Below, piece by piece: positions 27,994-37,033 of a stretch of DNA of 64,000 nt. The position numbers and the translations under genes were made by a program. Position 1 is the first letter of the stretch; every line of letters begins with the position of its first letter. The notes under the pieces were generated by a model that saw nothing but the letters and a program-made list of their open reading frames with translations, made no database searches and was not told the DNA's origin. This DNA is from Hahella sp. (lineage in GTDB: Bacteria > Pseudomonadota > Gammaproteobacteria > Pseudomonadales > Oleiphilaceae): the NCBI GenBank assembly GCA_028280065.1, contig JANQMN010000008.1, positions 1 through 64,000 on the forward strand, written 5' to 3'.

Positions 27994-29121
27994 ATGGATT
28001 TAATTGCGTATTATGCTGTACTTGGGTTGACTGCCCTGTTGATTCTGATTTGGCTGGTTGACTTCTTGCGCGGTCGCGCCCGCAGACCTAGGCCAAAGCC
28101 CTTCAATCTGCGGGAAGCCGTCGGTAATCAGGGGGCAATCGCGGTAAAACCCTCCGCGGCTGTCGAACCCCTTAGGCCCGCCGGAACGGCAGAACAGGCC
28201 GCTCCCGCGACTTGGTTGGAACGGGTCAAAAAGGGCCTGGGCAAAACCCGGCATCAGTTTACCGATAATCTGGTGACCCTGTTCTCCGGTGCCAAGAAAA
28301 TCGATGACGAATTACTCGAAGAACTGGAAACGCTGCTTTTGACGGCGGATGTCGGAATTGAGGCAACCAATAGCATTATTCAACAGTTGACCGAAAGACT
28401 GCAGCGAAATCAACTGCGAGACGCAACGGCATTAAAGGAAGCGCTAAAAGAAGACCTACGGCAAATGCTCGAACCCTGTACCACTCCCCTGGAAGTTGCC
28501 GGTAAACATCCATTTGTCATGTTGATCGTAGGCGTGAACGGGGTGGGGAAAACCACGACCATCGGCAAACTGGCGAAGGCATTTCAGAATCAAGGCAAGT
28601 CAGTGCTGCTGGCCGCCGGGGATACATTTCGTGCTGCGGCAGTTGAGCAGCTTACCGTGTGGGGCGAGCGCAATCAGGTGCCGGTTATCGCTCAGCATAC
28701 CGGTGCGGACAGTGCATCGGTTATTTTCGATGCAGTCCAGGCCGCCAAGTCGCGTAATGTGGACCTGGTGCTAGCCGATACGGCAGGCCGCCTGCAAAAT
28801 AAAGAAAACCTGATGGCGGAGTTGGAAAAAGTAGTGCGGGTGATCAAGAAACACGATCAGGACGCCCCCCATGAAGTGCTTTTAGTGCTCGACGCCGGTA
28901 CCGGCCAAAACGCGCTGAGCCAGGCGCAGCTTTTTCGCCAGGCAGTTGGCGTATCCGGTATTGCGGTGACCAAGCTGGATGGAACCGCAAAAGGTGGCAT
29001 TTTATTCGCTATTGCCAAGCAACATCAGTTGCCAATCCGCTATATAGGCGTTGGCGAGGGAATTGATGACCTGCGGCCATTTAGTGCAGAGGATTTTGTT
29101 AACGCGTTGATGGGCGAGTGA
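27994..29121 (+). CDS. ftsY: Signal recognition particle receptor FtsY
   Basis: The 375-residue GTPase has an NG domain from about residue 70: P-loop [41 protein letters not shown] and [12 protein letters not shown]. It receives ribosome-nascent chain-SRP complexes at the membrane. The N-terminus is unusual: instead of a long acidic A domain there is a hydrophobic segment ([18 protein letters not shown], residues 8-25) followed by RGRARRPRP, a predicted membrane anchor with a positive stop. No other good start codon lies between this segment and the NG domain. First gene of ftsYEX-rpoH. Confidence 0.97.
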   Translation: MDLIAYYAVLGLTALLILIWLVDFLRGRARRPRPKPFNLREAVGNQGAIAVKPSAAVEPLRPAGTAEQAAPATWLERVKKGLGKTRHQFTDNLVTLFSGAKKIDDELLEELETLLLTADVGIEATNSIIQQLTERLQRNQLRDATALKEALKEDLRQMLEPCTTPLEVAGKHPFVMLIVGVNGVGKTTTIGKLAKAFQNQGKSVLLAAGDTFRAAAVEQLTVWGERNQVPVIAQHTGADSASVIFDAVQAAKSRNVDLVLADTAGRLQNKENLMAELEKVVRVIKKHDQDAPHEVLLVLDAGTGQNALSQAQLFRQAVGVSGIAVTKLDGTAKGGILFAIAKQHQLPIRYIGVGEGIDDLRPFSAEDFVNALMGE

Positions 29122-29164
29122 CCTTGGTCAAAAGGTAAGTTGATACTAACCCTGCCGACAGAGT

Positions 29165-29833
29165 ATGAATAGCGACAATATGATCCATTTCGACCGGGTG
29201 AACAAACGTTATCCAGGCGGTTTCGAAGCATTGGCAGATGTCTCCTTTCAGCTCCAACGGGCTGAAATGGCGTTTCTTACCGGGCACTCCGGCGCAGGCA
29301 AGAGCACTCTGCTGAAGCTGATTATGCTGATGGAGCGTCCTAATAAAGGTCAGATCTTCGTCGGAGGGCAGAATCTGGAGCGCTTTCCCCGGCGGCAAAT
29401 CCCATACTTTCGACGCCATATCGGTGTGGTATTCCAAAATCATCAACTCCTGTTTGACCGCACAGTTTTTGACAACGTTGCTCTGCCGTTGGAAATTGCC
29501 GGTGTGACGCCAAAGGAAATCGGCCGCCGGGTGCGGGCATCGCTGGACAAAGTAGGTCTGCTCAAAAAGGAAAAAGTAAAGCCCATCACCTTATCTGGCG
29601 GGGAACAGCAACGGGTCGGTATCGCCCGCGCCGTGGTTAACAAACCTTCCGTGCTGCTGGCTGATGAGCCCACCGGCAACCTGGACCCTGAACTGTCCGA
29701 AGAAATTATGCAGTTGTTTCAGCAATTTAATCAGGTTGGGGTGACAGTGCTTGTCGCCACGCACGACCTTGCCCTGGTAAAACAAATGCGCCACCGGGTA
29801 TTGCGCCTGGATCACGGCCAGCTGATTGTCTGA
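29165..29833 (+). CDS. ftsE: Cell division ATP-binding protein FtsE
   Basis: The 222-residue ABC ATPase has Walker A GHSGAGKSTLLK, the Q loop in VVFQNHQLL, signature LSGGEQQRVGIA and Walker B VLLADEPTGNLD. With FtsX it couples ATP hydrolysis to activation of septal peptidoglycan hydrolases through EnvC-like partners. It lies 43 nt after ftsY and 12 nt before ftsX. ATG 29180 is an alternative start. Confidence 0.97.
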   Translation: MNSDNMIHFDRVNKRYPGGFEALADVSFQLQRAEMAFLTGHSGAGKSTLLKLIMLMERPNKGQIFVGGQNLERFPRRQIPYFRRHIGVVFQNHQLLFDRTVFDNVALPLEIAGVTPKEIGRRVRASLDKVGLLKKEKVKPITLSGGEQQRVGIARAVVNKPSVLLADEPTGNLDPELSEEIMQLFQQFNQVGVTVLVATHDLALVKQMRHRVLRLDHGQLIV

Positions 29834-29845
29834 CAGAGAGTATTG

Positions 29846-30880
29846 ATGGCTAGTGTGAAAGATCGGAACGGGCGTGAGGCGAGCTATGATAACAGTCAAA
29901 GACGGGCCGCCCCGAATCCTGACACCGGACCTAAAGGTGCGTCTGCCGGGCTTCAATACAGTGGTTTGGAAGCCTATTTCGGGCATCATCGGCAGTCGGC
30001 GGGATCGAGCTTGCTGCGGTTGTTGCGTTCGCCATTTTCTTCCTTGCTTACCTGGCTGGTAATTGCGGTGGCATTGGCCTTGCCGATGGGCCTTACGGTA
30101 ATGTTGGACAACGTGTCCGGACTGACGGAAAACCTTGAAGGTTCTTCCAAAATCACGATCTATATGAAACTCACGGAAGACGATCAAAATGCGCTGCAGC
30201 TATCCCAGCAGATTGCCCAGCGACAGGATGTTGACAGTGTTGAGTTTATCAGCCGCCATGAAGCTCTCGAGGAGTTCAAAGAACTTTCCGGTTGGGGCGA
30301 TGTGCTGGCTTACTTGGATAACAACCCGTTGCCATCGGTGATTGTTGTACAGCCGGCTGAGCATGTTGACAGCGCGGGCAAAGTGGCGGGGTTGACGGAA
30401 AAGCTGGAAAGTTTAAGCGGCGTCGATAATGTGCAGGTGGATTTGCAATGGGTGCAACGGCTCAATGCCTTGTTTGCTGTGCTGAAAAGAGTGGTGATTG
30501 CTCTGGCGGCATTGTTTGGCGTGGCGGTTATCCTGATTATAGGTAACACCATTCGCCTGGCTATCGAAAATCGTCGTGACGAGATTATCGTGGTTAAGTT
30601 GGTTGGCGGTACTGACCCCTATGTCAGGCGGCCCTTCCTTTATACCGGATTCTGGTACGGTTTCATCGGCGCGGCCCTCGCCTGGTGTCTGGTCAATATC
30701 TCTTTACTGTGGATCGCCAATCCGGTGAATCAATTGGCCGCACTCTACTACAGTCGTTTCAATCTGCATGGATTGTCATTCGCCGACACATTTCTGCTTA
30801 TGTTGTTCGGAGGCTTCTTGGGAATTGCAGGAGCGTGGATTGCCGTGAAAAGGCATTTGGATGACATAGAGCCGCAATAG
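29846..30880 (+). CDS. ftsX: Cell division protein FtsX
   Basis: The 344-residue membrane protein has a cytoplasmic N-terminus of about 65 residues, TM1 (LLTWLVIAVALALPMG), a periplasmic loop of about 120 residues, and three C-terminal TMs, as in FtsX. SVEFISRHEALEEFKE and NPLPSVIVV in the loop are typical. Start is ATG 29846, directly after an in-frame TTG. Partner of FtsE. Confidence 0.95.
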   Translation: MASVKDRNGREASYDNSQRRAAPNPDTGPKGASAGLQYSGLEAYFGHHRQSAGSSLLRLLRSPFSSLLTWLVIAVALALPMGLTVMLDNVSGLTENLEGSSKITIYMKLTEDDQNALQLSQQIAQRQDVDSVEFISRHEALEEFKELSGWGDVLAYLDNNPLPSVIVVQPAEHVDSAGKVAGLTEKLESLSGVDNVQVDLQWVQRLNALFAVLKRVVIALAALFGVAVILIIGNTIRLAIENRRDEIIVVKLVGGTDPYVRRPFLYTGFWYGFIGAALAWCLVNISLLWIANPVNQLAALYYSRFNLHGLSFADTFLLMLFGGFLGIAGAWIAVKRHLDDIEPQ

Positions 30881-30992
30881 GTATCAACCTGCCTTAGAAG
30901 GCTTTTAGAAGCAAAGAGAGTATAAACATTTCTGAACTGTAATGTTGGGACGGACTTGAAAAGGCCGTGAAAGCACATATATCCCTTAGGGT

Positions 30993-31021
30993 TTGCTGGC
31001 GTTAAGCTAAGACTTTATTTT
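30993..31021 (+). promoter_or_regulatory. Candidate sigma70 promoter of rpoH
   Basis: TTGCTG (30993-30998), 17-nt spacer, TATTTT (31016-31021). A second possible pair is TTGAAA (30956-30961) with TATATC (30978-30983). Both lie in the 315-nt ftsX-rpoH interval; matches are partial, so this is a tentative call. Confidence 0.4.
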
Positions 31022-31112
31022 ACTTACAATCTAAACCCTTATTCTCTTAAGGACTTTTTCTCTTTAAGAATAGTGGTAGTAAAATCCACTTCTGAAGACA
31101 GTGCGTAAAAAG

Positions 31113-31140
31113 GGAACTTCGAGATAAGTTGGAAGTCTGA
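31113..31140 (+). promoter_or_regulatory. sigmaE-type promoter of rpoH
   Basis: GGAACTT at 31113-31119 and TCTGA at 31136-31140 are separated by 16 nt, which is the extracytoplasmic sigmaE consensus and the same spacing as E. coli rpoH P3. The start would be near 31147, leaving a leader of about 50 nt. It predicts that envelope stress raises sigma32 levels here as in enterobacteria. Confidence 0.75.
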
Positions 31141-31195
31141 TAGTTAGGTGCTATATTTACCGGCCCCGTTAGGGCCAACCAAGTGAGGAGACAGT

Positions 31196-32050
31196 ATGGG
31201 CACAAGTTTACGGCCAATTGAGATATATACTCCAGTCGGAAATTTGGAGAGTTATGTCCAAGCGGTAAACAGTATTCCTATTCTGACTGCAGAAGAGGAG
31301 CAGGAGTTAGCCTTGCGCTTCAGAGATCATGAAGATCTGGATGCCGCACGTCATTTGGTTATGGCGCATTTGCGGTTTGTTGTGCACATCGCCAAAAGCT
31401 ATGCCGGATACGGTTTGGCGCAGGCTGATCTGGTCCAGGAAGGTAACATCGGCTTAATGAAAGCTGTAAAACGATTTGATCCGGAATACGGAGTACGCTT
31501 GGTTTCCTTTGCGGTACATTGGATCAAGGCGGAAATTCACGAATTTATTCTGCGCAATTGGCGGATCGTGAAAGTGGCGACCACCAAAGCCCAGCGTAAG
31601 TTGTTTTTTAATCTGCGTTCCGCAAAGAAAAAGCTGGCTTGGTTAACCAACGACGAAGCAAACGCAGTCGCCTCGGATCTAGGCGTTGAGCCAAAGGTGG
31701 TGCGGGAAATGGAAAGCCGTCTGGCGGGTCAGGACACGGCTTTCGATGCGGCATCGGATGACGATGATGATTCGGCTTATCAAGCCCCTGCGAATTATCT
31801 CGAAGATAAGCGCGCCGACCCTGCATTGCTGTTGGAAAACCAAAATTGGGAAGAGGAATCCAATGGTAGGCTTTACCAGGCCCTTACGCAGCTCGACGAC
31901 CGGAGCAAGGATATTATTGAAAAGCGTTGGCTAAGCGAGAAAAAAGCCACACTTCATGATCTTGCCGATCAATATGGCGTTTCGGCGGAGCGCATCCGTC
32001 AATTGGAAAAGAATGCCATGAACAAAGTCAAGGGTATGCTTGCTTCCTAA
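31196..32050 (+). CDS. rpoH: RNA polymerase sigma factor RpoH (sigma32)
   Basis: The 284-residue heat shock sigma factor has region 2 with [22 protein letters not shown] and [17 protein letters not shown], the sigma32-specific RpoH box QRKLFFNLR, and a region 4 helix-turn-helix ([20 protein letters not shown]). It directs RNA polymerase to chaperone and protease promoters. RBS GTGAGGAG precedes ATG 31196. It is preceded by sigmaE-type and sigma70-like promoters and followed by a strong terminator. Confidence 0.98.
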   Translation: MGTSLRPIEIYTPVGNLESYVQAVNSIPILTAEEEQELALRFRDHEDLDAARHLVMAHLRFVVHIAKSYAGYGLAQADLVQEGNIGLMKAVKRFDPEYGVRLVSFAVHWIKAEIHEFILRNWRIVKVATTKAQRKLFFNLRSAKKKLAWLTNDEANAVASDLGVEPKVVREMESRLAGQDTAFDAASDDDDDSAYQAPANYLEDKRADPALLLENQNWEEESNGRLYQALTQLDDRSKDIIEKRWLSEKKATLHDLADQYGVSAERIRQLEKNAMNKVKGMLAS

Positions 32051-32067
32051 CGAAAAATGATTTCTAT

Positions 32068-32091
32068 AAACCGCCGCTAGGCGGTTTTTTT
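32068..32091 (+). terminator. Rho-independent terminator of rpoH
   Basis: AAACCGCC (32068-32075) pairs with GGCGGTTT (32080-32087) over a four-nt loop, with T residues continuing to 32091. It lies 18 nt after the rpoH stop. Confidence 0.92.
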
Positions 32092-32170
32092 ATGCCTGTT
32101 CTGGTCCTGACCAGGCAAGGTCGGCAACCCGGTTTTCAGTTGGAAAATTTTACGATAGTGGAGTCAGGTT

Positions 32171-33058
32171 ATGTTGAGTATAGCTTTTCTTGGTATCGGT
32201 CTGATGGGAAAGCCAATGGTGGAGAACCTGCTCGCTGCTGGCTTTCCAATGCACTTATGGAATCGTACAGTGGCCAAAGCCCAGGCATTCCAGGATCAGG
32301 CGAGGGTTTATGCTACACCCGACGCAGCCGTTGCCGGTGCGGACGTCGTTATTACAATGCTCGAAAACGGTAATGTTGTGGACCGGATTCTACGGCAGCA
32401 CGGGATTCTCGACGCGATGCAACCGGGTAGTGTCTTTATTGATATGAGCTCTATTTCTCCGTCGCTGGCACGCCGGCACGCAAGGTTGTTATCCGCTAAT
32501 CAGGTCGACTACCTGGATGCCCCTGTCTCCGGAGGTACGGTGGGAGCGGCGGCAGCCAGTCTATCGATCATGGTGGGTGGTTCTGCAGAAGTATTGCGAA
32601 AGGTTTCCGCTGTGTTTAATGCACTTGGCGCAACCACTTATATTGGTCCCGTTGGATCCGGGCAGTTGGCGAAGTTAGCCAACCAGGCGATCGTCGGCAT
32701 AACGATTGAGGCTGTATCGGAAGCATTATTGCTGGCTGCCCAAGGCGGCGCTGACCCGGCCGCTGTGCGGCAGGCGCTCCTCGGAGGCTTTGCGGCAAGT
32801 AGAGTACTGGATTTGCACGGGCAGCGAATGCTGGAGCGAAATTTTGAACCAGGCGCTACCGTACGGGTTCAGCATAAGGATCTCACGATGATTGCCCAAG
32901 AGGCGAAAGCCACGGGTTTAGCATTGCCGTTAGTGAAAAAGACGCTTGAGCAGTATCAGGAGATGATGGTGCAAGGGCTCGAAAATGTCGACCATAGTGG
33001 CTTGTTGCTGTTGCTGGAACAGCAAAATCACTGCAAGCTTATTCGGGAAAAATCTTAA
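32171..33058 (+). CDS. NAD(P)-dependent oxidoreductase, 3-hydroxyisobutyrate dehydrogenase family
   Basis: The 295-residue protein has the N-terminal Rossmann motif IAFLGIGLMGKPMVENL, the substrate-binding DAPVSGGTVGAA, and the catalytic region GSGQLAKLANQAIVG with its Lys. A C-terminal helical domain completes the beta-hydroxyacid dehydrogenase fold. Possible activities include 3-hydroxyisobutyrate, tartronate semialdehyde or succinic semialdehyde reduction; I cannot choose. It follows the rpoH terminator by 79 nt and appears to be a single-gene unit. Confidence 0.88.
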   Translation: MLSIAFLGIGLMGKPMVENLLAAGFPMHLWNRTVAKAQAFQDQARVYATPDAAVAGADVVITMLENGNVVDRILRQHGILDAMQPGSVFIDMSSISPSLARRHARLLSANQVDYLDAPVSGGTVGAAAASLSIMVGGSAEVLRKVSAVFNALGATTYIGPVGSGQLAKLANQAIVGITIEAVSEALLLAAQGGADPAAVRQALLGGFAASRVLDLHGQRMLERNFEPGATVRVQHKDLTMIAQEAKATGLALPLVKKTLEQYQEMMVQGLENVDHSGLLLLLEQQNHCKLIREKS

Positions 33059-33217
33059 ATGTTGTTTATAAATCCTTATATTCTATGAAAAGACTTGTAA
33101 AGTACGCCGATGTGCCCAAATTACTAATTCTTAACTGGGTTAGAAAACCGTGCTTTTCTAGACTCGGATGTGGTCGATATTGCGCAAAAGCCTCGGAATT
33201 CGGGAGTCAAGGGAAGT

Positions 33218-34012
33218 ATGAGCTGGTGGGGTAAGGTGCTCGGAGGGGCATTCGGATTTGTTCTCGGCGGTCCACTGGGTGCGCTACTTGGTGCCGCGCT
33301 CGGGCATACCTTTGACTCCGGAATCAAACGCCTGGAATTGGAAGGGTTTGCCACCGGCGACCAGGAGCGTGTTCAAACCGCTTTTTTCACCGCTATTTTT
33401 GGCGTGATGGGACATTTGGCCAAGGCAGATGGCCGGGTGAGCGAGAGCGAAATCCAAGCTGCGCGGCAAATCATGACGCAGATGCGGCTCGATGAAGATC
33501 AGAAGAAAGTTGCAATTGCGCTGTTTAACGAAGGAAAACGGGCTGATTTTGATCTTGAGGGGGTGTTGACACAATTCCGCAAGGAATGTCACCGGCGTAC
33601 GCATCTCCTGCAGATGTTTTTGGAGATTCTCTTGGCTACGGCCCTCGCCGACCAGGAACTGCACAATCGGGAACAAGCGCTGCTGCTGAGGGTTGCCGAA
33701 GGAATCGGTTTTAGCCGTGGTCAGTTTGAGAAGTTACTGGCGATGGCGGTGGCGCAGCAACGATTTGCTTATGGCGGTGCCAGACAGGAACCTCAGACTC
33801 CGCCACTCGCCGAAGCCTATCAAGCGCTTGGCGTCAGCGAGGATGTTTCCGATGCGGAATTAAAAAAGGCCTATCGGCGATTGATGAGTCAGCATCATCC
33901 CGATAAGTTGGTAGCCAAGGGGTTGCCTCAGGAAATGGTAAAATTGGCCACCGAAAAAACCCAGGAAATACGAAGCGCCTATGAACAGATACTCAAGGCC
34001 AGGGGAGCATAG
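33218..34012 (+). CDS. djlA: Membrane-anchored co-chaperone DjlA
   Basis: The 264-residue protein starts MSWWGKVLGGAFGFVLGGPL, a short membrane anchor with small-residue dimerisation pattern. A TerB-like domain follows (about residues 45-165) and a C-terminal J domain (YQALGVSEDVSDAELKKAYR, then QHHPDKL with the HPD motif). DjlA stimulates DnaK at the inner membrane. ATG 33218 is chosen over an upstream in-frame GTG because family members start with this anchor. Confidence 0.94.
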   Translation: MSWWGKVLGGAFGFVLGGPLGALLGAALGHTFDSGIKRLELEGFATGDQERVQTAFFTAIFGVMGHLAKADGRVSESEIQAARQIMTQMRLDEDQKKVAIALFNEGKRADFDLEGVLTQFRKECHRRTHLLQMFLEILLATALADQELHNREQALLLRVAEGIGFSRGQFEKLLAMAVAQQRFAYGGARQEPQTPPLAEAYQALGVSEDVSDAELKKAYRRLMSQHHPDKLVAKGLPQEMVKLATEKTQEIRSAYEQILKARGA

Positions 34013-34082
34013 AGAAATACAGTTAATCACCAAACAACTGAGTGAAACGTTCCCGAAAAGTTAAATAGTGCAGGAAATAAAT

Positions 34083-34760
34083 ATGCGAGTTTTGGTTATT
34101 GAAGATGACAATGATGTAGCTTCCTATCTCAACAAGGGGTTGAAAGAGAGCGGTTACGTTGTGGATGTCTGCGAAAACGGTAAATCCGGCCTGCATATGG
34201 CTAAGTCAGAGGATTATGACCTGCTTATTGTCGATCGGATGCTGCCGGAAATCGATGGGCTGACGGTGATCAAGACGCTCCGTGGCGAAGGATTAAAAAC
34301 ACCGGTGTTGGTGCTCAGCGCACTTGGCGAGGTGGATGACCGGGTCCAGGGGTTACGTGCCGGCGGTGACGACTATCTCGTGAAACCATTTTCCTTTAGC
34401 GAGTTACTGGCCCGTATCGAAGCGTTGTTGCGCCGCTCGCAGCAGCAGGATGTGATTACAACCCTGCAGGTGCATGACCTGGAAATGGATTTATTGGCGC
34501 GAACAGTCAAGCGTTCAGGGCAGTCCATAGACCTGCAACCCCGTGAATTCCGGCTGTTGGAGTATTTCATGCGCAACCCAGGCCAGGTGCTTACCCGCAC
34601 CATGTTGCTGGAAAAAGTCTGGGATTACCATTTTGACCCGCAAACCAATGTCATCGACGTGCATATCAGCCGGTTACGCGCCAAAATAGATAAGGACTTT
34701 GAAACGCACCTGCTGCACACCGTCAGGGGTGCAGGATACGTGCTGCGTGAAACTGCCTAA
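34083..34760 (+). CDS. OmpR/PhoB-family response regulator
   Basis: The 225-residue regulator has a receiver domain: acidic pair in VIEDDNDV, phospho-acceptor Asp in LLIVDRMLPEIDG, and the conserved Lys in DDYLVKPFS. A winged-helix DNA-binding domain follows (LQPREFRLLEYFMRNPGQVL, NVIDVHISRLRAKID). The C-terminus resembles CusR/QseB-type regulators more than OmpR. ATG 34083 follows AGGAAATAAT. It overlaps the kinase start by 14 nt, marking a two-component operon. Confidence 0.93.
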   Translation: MRVLVIEDDNDVASYLNKGLKESGYVVDVCENGKSGLHMAKSEDYDLLIVDRMLPEIDGLTVIKTLRGEGLKTPVLVLSALGEVDDRVQGLRAGGDDYLVKPFSFSELLARIEALLRRSQQQDVITTLQVHDLEMDLLARTVKRSGQSIDLQPREFRLLEYFMRNPGQVLTRTMLLEKVWDYHFDPQTNVIDVHISRLRAKIDKDFETHLLHTVRGAGYVLRETA

Positions 34761-36201
34761 GCTCTTTAAATCCACCGCTTTTCAACTGGCGCTGCTATAC
34801 ACCGTACTGTTTGCAGCGTCAGTTTTGTTTTTGCTCGGCTTTATTTACTGGGCCACGGTCGGCTTCATGTCCGAGCAGATTGACGAGACCATCCAGGCTG
34901 AAATCCAGGGCCTCGCGGAACAATACCGGCGACAGGGGCTGCGCGGGATGGTAAGTGTTATCAACGAGCGGGTGATCAACAACCCTCAAGGCGAGACAGT
35001 CTATTTACTGGTCAATCCCGATAAGGAGCCGCTTGCCGGGAATTTGAACGAGTGGCCGCCGCTGATCGAAGACAAGGATGGCTGGATCGGCTTTTATCTC
35101 AACCGTACCAATCGGTTAATGGATACCCCGCATATCGCGCGTGCCCGCGTTTTTACCCTGCGTGGCGACTTCCGGCTGCTGGTCGGACGTGATGCATTCG
35201 AACTGTTTCGCGTTAAAGACCTGATCGAAAGGTCCTTGACCTGGGGGGTGGGCATAACCCTGCTAATGGCTTTACTGGGCGGTGTTTTTCTCTCTAAAAG
35301 CACCCGTAAACGGATTGAAACAATTACGCAAACCAGCCGGCAGATCATGCAGGGCGATTTGTCGTTAAGAGTACCAACCCGTGGCAGTGGCGACGACTTC
35401 GATGACCTCGCCGATCACCTCAATCAGATGTTGGACCAAATCGAGGCGTTGATGGCCGGGGTCAGACACGTTTCGGATAATATCGCTCATGACCTTCGAA
35501 CGCCGCTGACCCGTCTGCGGAGCCGCATGGAAGTGCTACAGGTAAAGTCCTTAGACAATGAATCCCGGGCGATTTTGCAGGAAATGGTGACGGAAGCCGA
35601 TCATCTTCTGCAAACGTTCAATGCCTTGCTTCGCATCACCCGGATCGAGTCCGGAGGTTATAACCGGAACTTTGCCGATATCGAGCTGTATGAGCTGGTG
35701 TCAGACGCCGTTGAGTTCTATGAAGCGCTGGCGCAGGACAAACGGCAAACCATGCGATTGGATCTTGCCAAAGGCGTGTGCATCGTGGGTGATCGGGATT
35801 TGCTGTTCCAGGCCATTGCCAATCTTCTCGACAATGCGATTAAGTACACGCCGGAAGGGGGACAGGTAGGCGTTAGATTGCGCTCCTTTGAGCAGGCTGT
35901 CGTGTCTGTTTGGGACGAGGGTCCAGGAATTGCCGAAAATGAGCGAAACAAGGTTGTGGAACGATTTTATCGGGTTGACAAAACCCGTGGTTTGCCGGGA
36001 AATGGGCTGGGCCTCAGCATGGTCAAGGCGGTCTGCGAAATGCACGATGGCACCTTGGAACTGAAAGATAATCAGCCTGGCTTGCGTGCGGAAATGCGCT
36101 TGCCGCTTAAGAAAGCTGTCAAAAAGACGACAGGGAACAAATCTGAAAATGAGAGACCGGCGCCGGCGAAGACGGCCGCAATACCTTCGCTTTCCAAATA
36201 G
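34747..36201 (+). CDS. Sensor histidine kinase
   Basis: The 484-residue kinase has TM1 (LALLYTVLFAASVLFLLGFIY), a periplasmic sensor of about 135 residues, TM2 (VGITLLMALLGGVFL), a HAMP domain, the H box NIAHDLRTPLTRLR, N box NLLDNAIKYTPEGG, G1 VWDEGPGIAE and G2 GNGLGLSMVKAVCEMH. A Lys/Pro/Ala-rich tail of about 30 residues follows the catalytic domain. Start is GTG 34747 (VKLPKLFKST), inside the regulator's last codons. The signal is unknown. Confidence 0.93.
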   Translation: MKLPKLFKSTAFQLALLYTVLFAASVLFLLGFIYWATVGFMSEQIDETIQAEIQGLAEQYRRQGLRGMVSVINERVINNPQGETVYLLVNPDKEPLAGNLNEWPPLIEDKDGWIGFYLNRTNRLMDTPHIARARVFTLRGDFRLLVGRDAFELFRVKDLIERSLTWGVGITLLMALLGGVFLSKSTRKRIETITQTSRQIMQGDLSLRVPTRGSGDDFDDLADHLNQMLDQIEALMAGVRHVSDNIAHDLRTPLTRLRSRMEVLQVKSLDNESRAILQEMVTEADHLLQTFNALLRITRIESGGYNRNFADIELYELVSDAVEFYEALAQDKRQTMRLDLAKGVCIVGDRDLLFQAIANLLDNAIKYTPEGGQVGVRLRSFEQAVVSVWDEGPGIAENERNKVVERFYRVDKTRGLPGNGLGLSMVKAVCEMHDGTLELKDNQPGLRAEMRLPLKKAVKKTTGNKSENERPAPAKTAAIPSLSK

Positions 36202-36234
36202 CCTGGCCCGAATTGCTTAAAGCTTGATAGAGAA

Positions 36235-36264
36235 GCTCACCTGCGTGTCGACACTCAGGTGAGC
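36235..36264. terminator. Long hairpin between convergent genes
   Basis: GCTCACCTG (36235-36243) pairs perfectly with CAGGTGAGC (36256-36264), and GTGT/ACAC inside extends the stem after one mismatch. It has no T tract on either side. It sits between the kinase gene and a convergent minus-strand gene, so it likely limits read-through or protects 3' ends. Confidence 0.55.
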
Positions 36265-36273
36265 GAAGAAAAA

Positions 36274-36573
36274 TTAGGATGCTTTTGGTTTGTTTATAAT
36301 GTTCTGCGCAACTTTTAACGGATAGGATGCCAACTCAAATCCTGCGGTAGCCAACGCTTCTGCCTGTTTCTTGATTCTTTCCACGCGCGCTTTCTGCTGG
36401 TCGATCTTGGCGTTGAGGCTGTCCATTTCACCACGAAGGTGATGTTGTTCCGCCATAACGAAAGCCAAGGCCGTATGGCGATTGACTTTGTCGGTAATGC
36501 CCAGGTCATCCAGTCGATAGCCGACTTGGTCTAGGCCTAAAAGTGCTTTATTAACAATGTCTTGCGTTTTCAT
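36274..36573 (-). CDS. Conserved-looking coiled-coil protein of unknown function
   Basis: The 99-residue protein starts MKTQDIVNKALLGLDQVGYRL. It has no signal peptide. A Glu/Lys/Gln-rich helix at about residues 45-75 (MDSLNAKIDQQKARVERIKK) looks like a coiled coil, followed by a mildly hydrophobic C-terminus. I do not recognise the family. ATG 36573 is preferred; an upstream start at 36606 adds 11 residues. Orientation is convergent to the kinase gene. Confidence 0.65.
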   Translation of the reverse strand: MKTQDIVNKALLGLDQVGYRLDDLGITDKVNRHTALAFVMAEQHHLRGEMDSLNAKIDQQKARVERIKKQAEALATAGFELASYPLKVAQNIINKPKAS

Positions 36574-36745
36574 GAAAATTTTGCCCGGATTAATCGAAGG
36601 AGCCAAAGTTTAAGTCGAAATCCCTATTGCATGCTGACTCAAATCAAGGGATTCGTTGTAAAAGCTACCGACCTAAGTATGCATGCTGCCTTAATATCGG
36701 CCGGAAATAATTACAAACCTCAACGCTCAAATTAGAGGCTTATCG

Positions 36746-36977
36746 TAGGTAGAACAACCTAAAGTTCGGTATTCGTTAACCCACTTTCGGCGTTAACAAA
36801 GGTTAATGCCGCGGCCACCTCCAAGCAACCTACCGAGCGATATTATGGCCTCATAGACTAAAGCGCGCGGTAAGCAATTTAGTCTAAGTTGATTGATTGT
36901 TTTTTTCCCTGTCTTTAGCGCATTTCATGCGTGTTAGCCACTGCCTAGCTCTCCCCCGAAATTCGGGGGTTTTTTTT
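36746..36977 (+). ncRNA. Candidate small RNA with orphan terminator
   Basis: The interval 36574-37115 (542 nt) has no convincing gene. On the plus strand it holds TAGGT/ACCTA arms (36746-36761), GTTAAC repeats (36776-36798), a perfect nine-bp stem TAGACTAAA (36854-36862)/TTTAGTCTA (36878-36886), a U-rich stretch (36900-36906) and a terminator at 36953-36977. No plus-strand gene lies between the kinase end (36201) and this terminator, so it may end a small RNA. I could not find a strong promoter, so boundaries are a guess. Confidence 0.35.
36953..36977 (+). terminator. Orphan Rho-independent terminator
   Basis: CCCCCGAA (36953-36960) pairs with TTCGGGGG (36962-36969) in DNA, leaving about a six-pair RNA stem with a small loop, followed by eight T residues (36970-36977). 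No protein gene on the plus strand ends nearby. Confidence 0.8.
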
Positions 36978-37033
36978 GCCTGAATTTTGCTGGAAACCTT
37001 TTTTCGCTACCGATATGCTTGTTATTCAGTTAC

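Noticed and set aside
34083-36201. Reading the two-component pair as OmpR-EnvZ because pckA and greB are in the window, as in E. coli
   Set aside because: Gene order, distance and the regulator's C-terminal sequence fit CusR/QseB-type pairs better.
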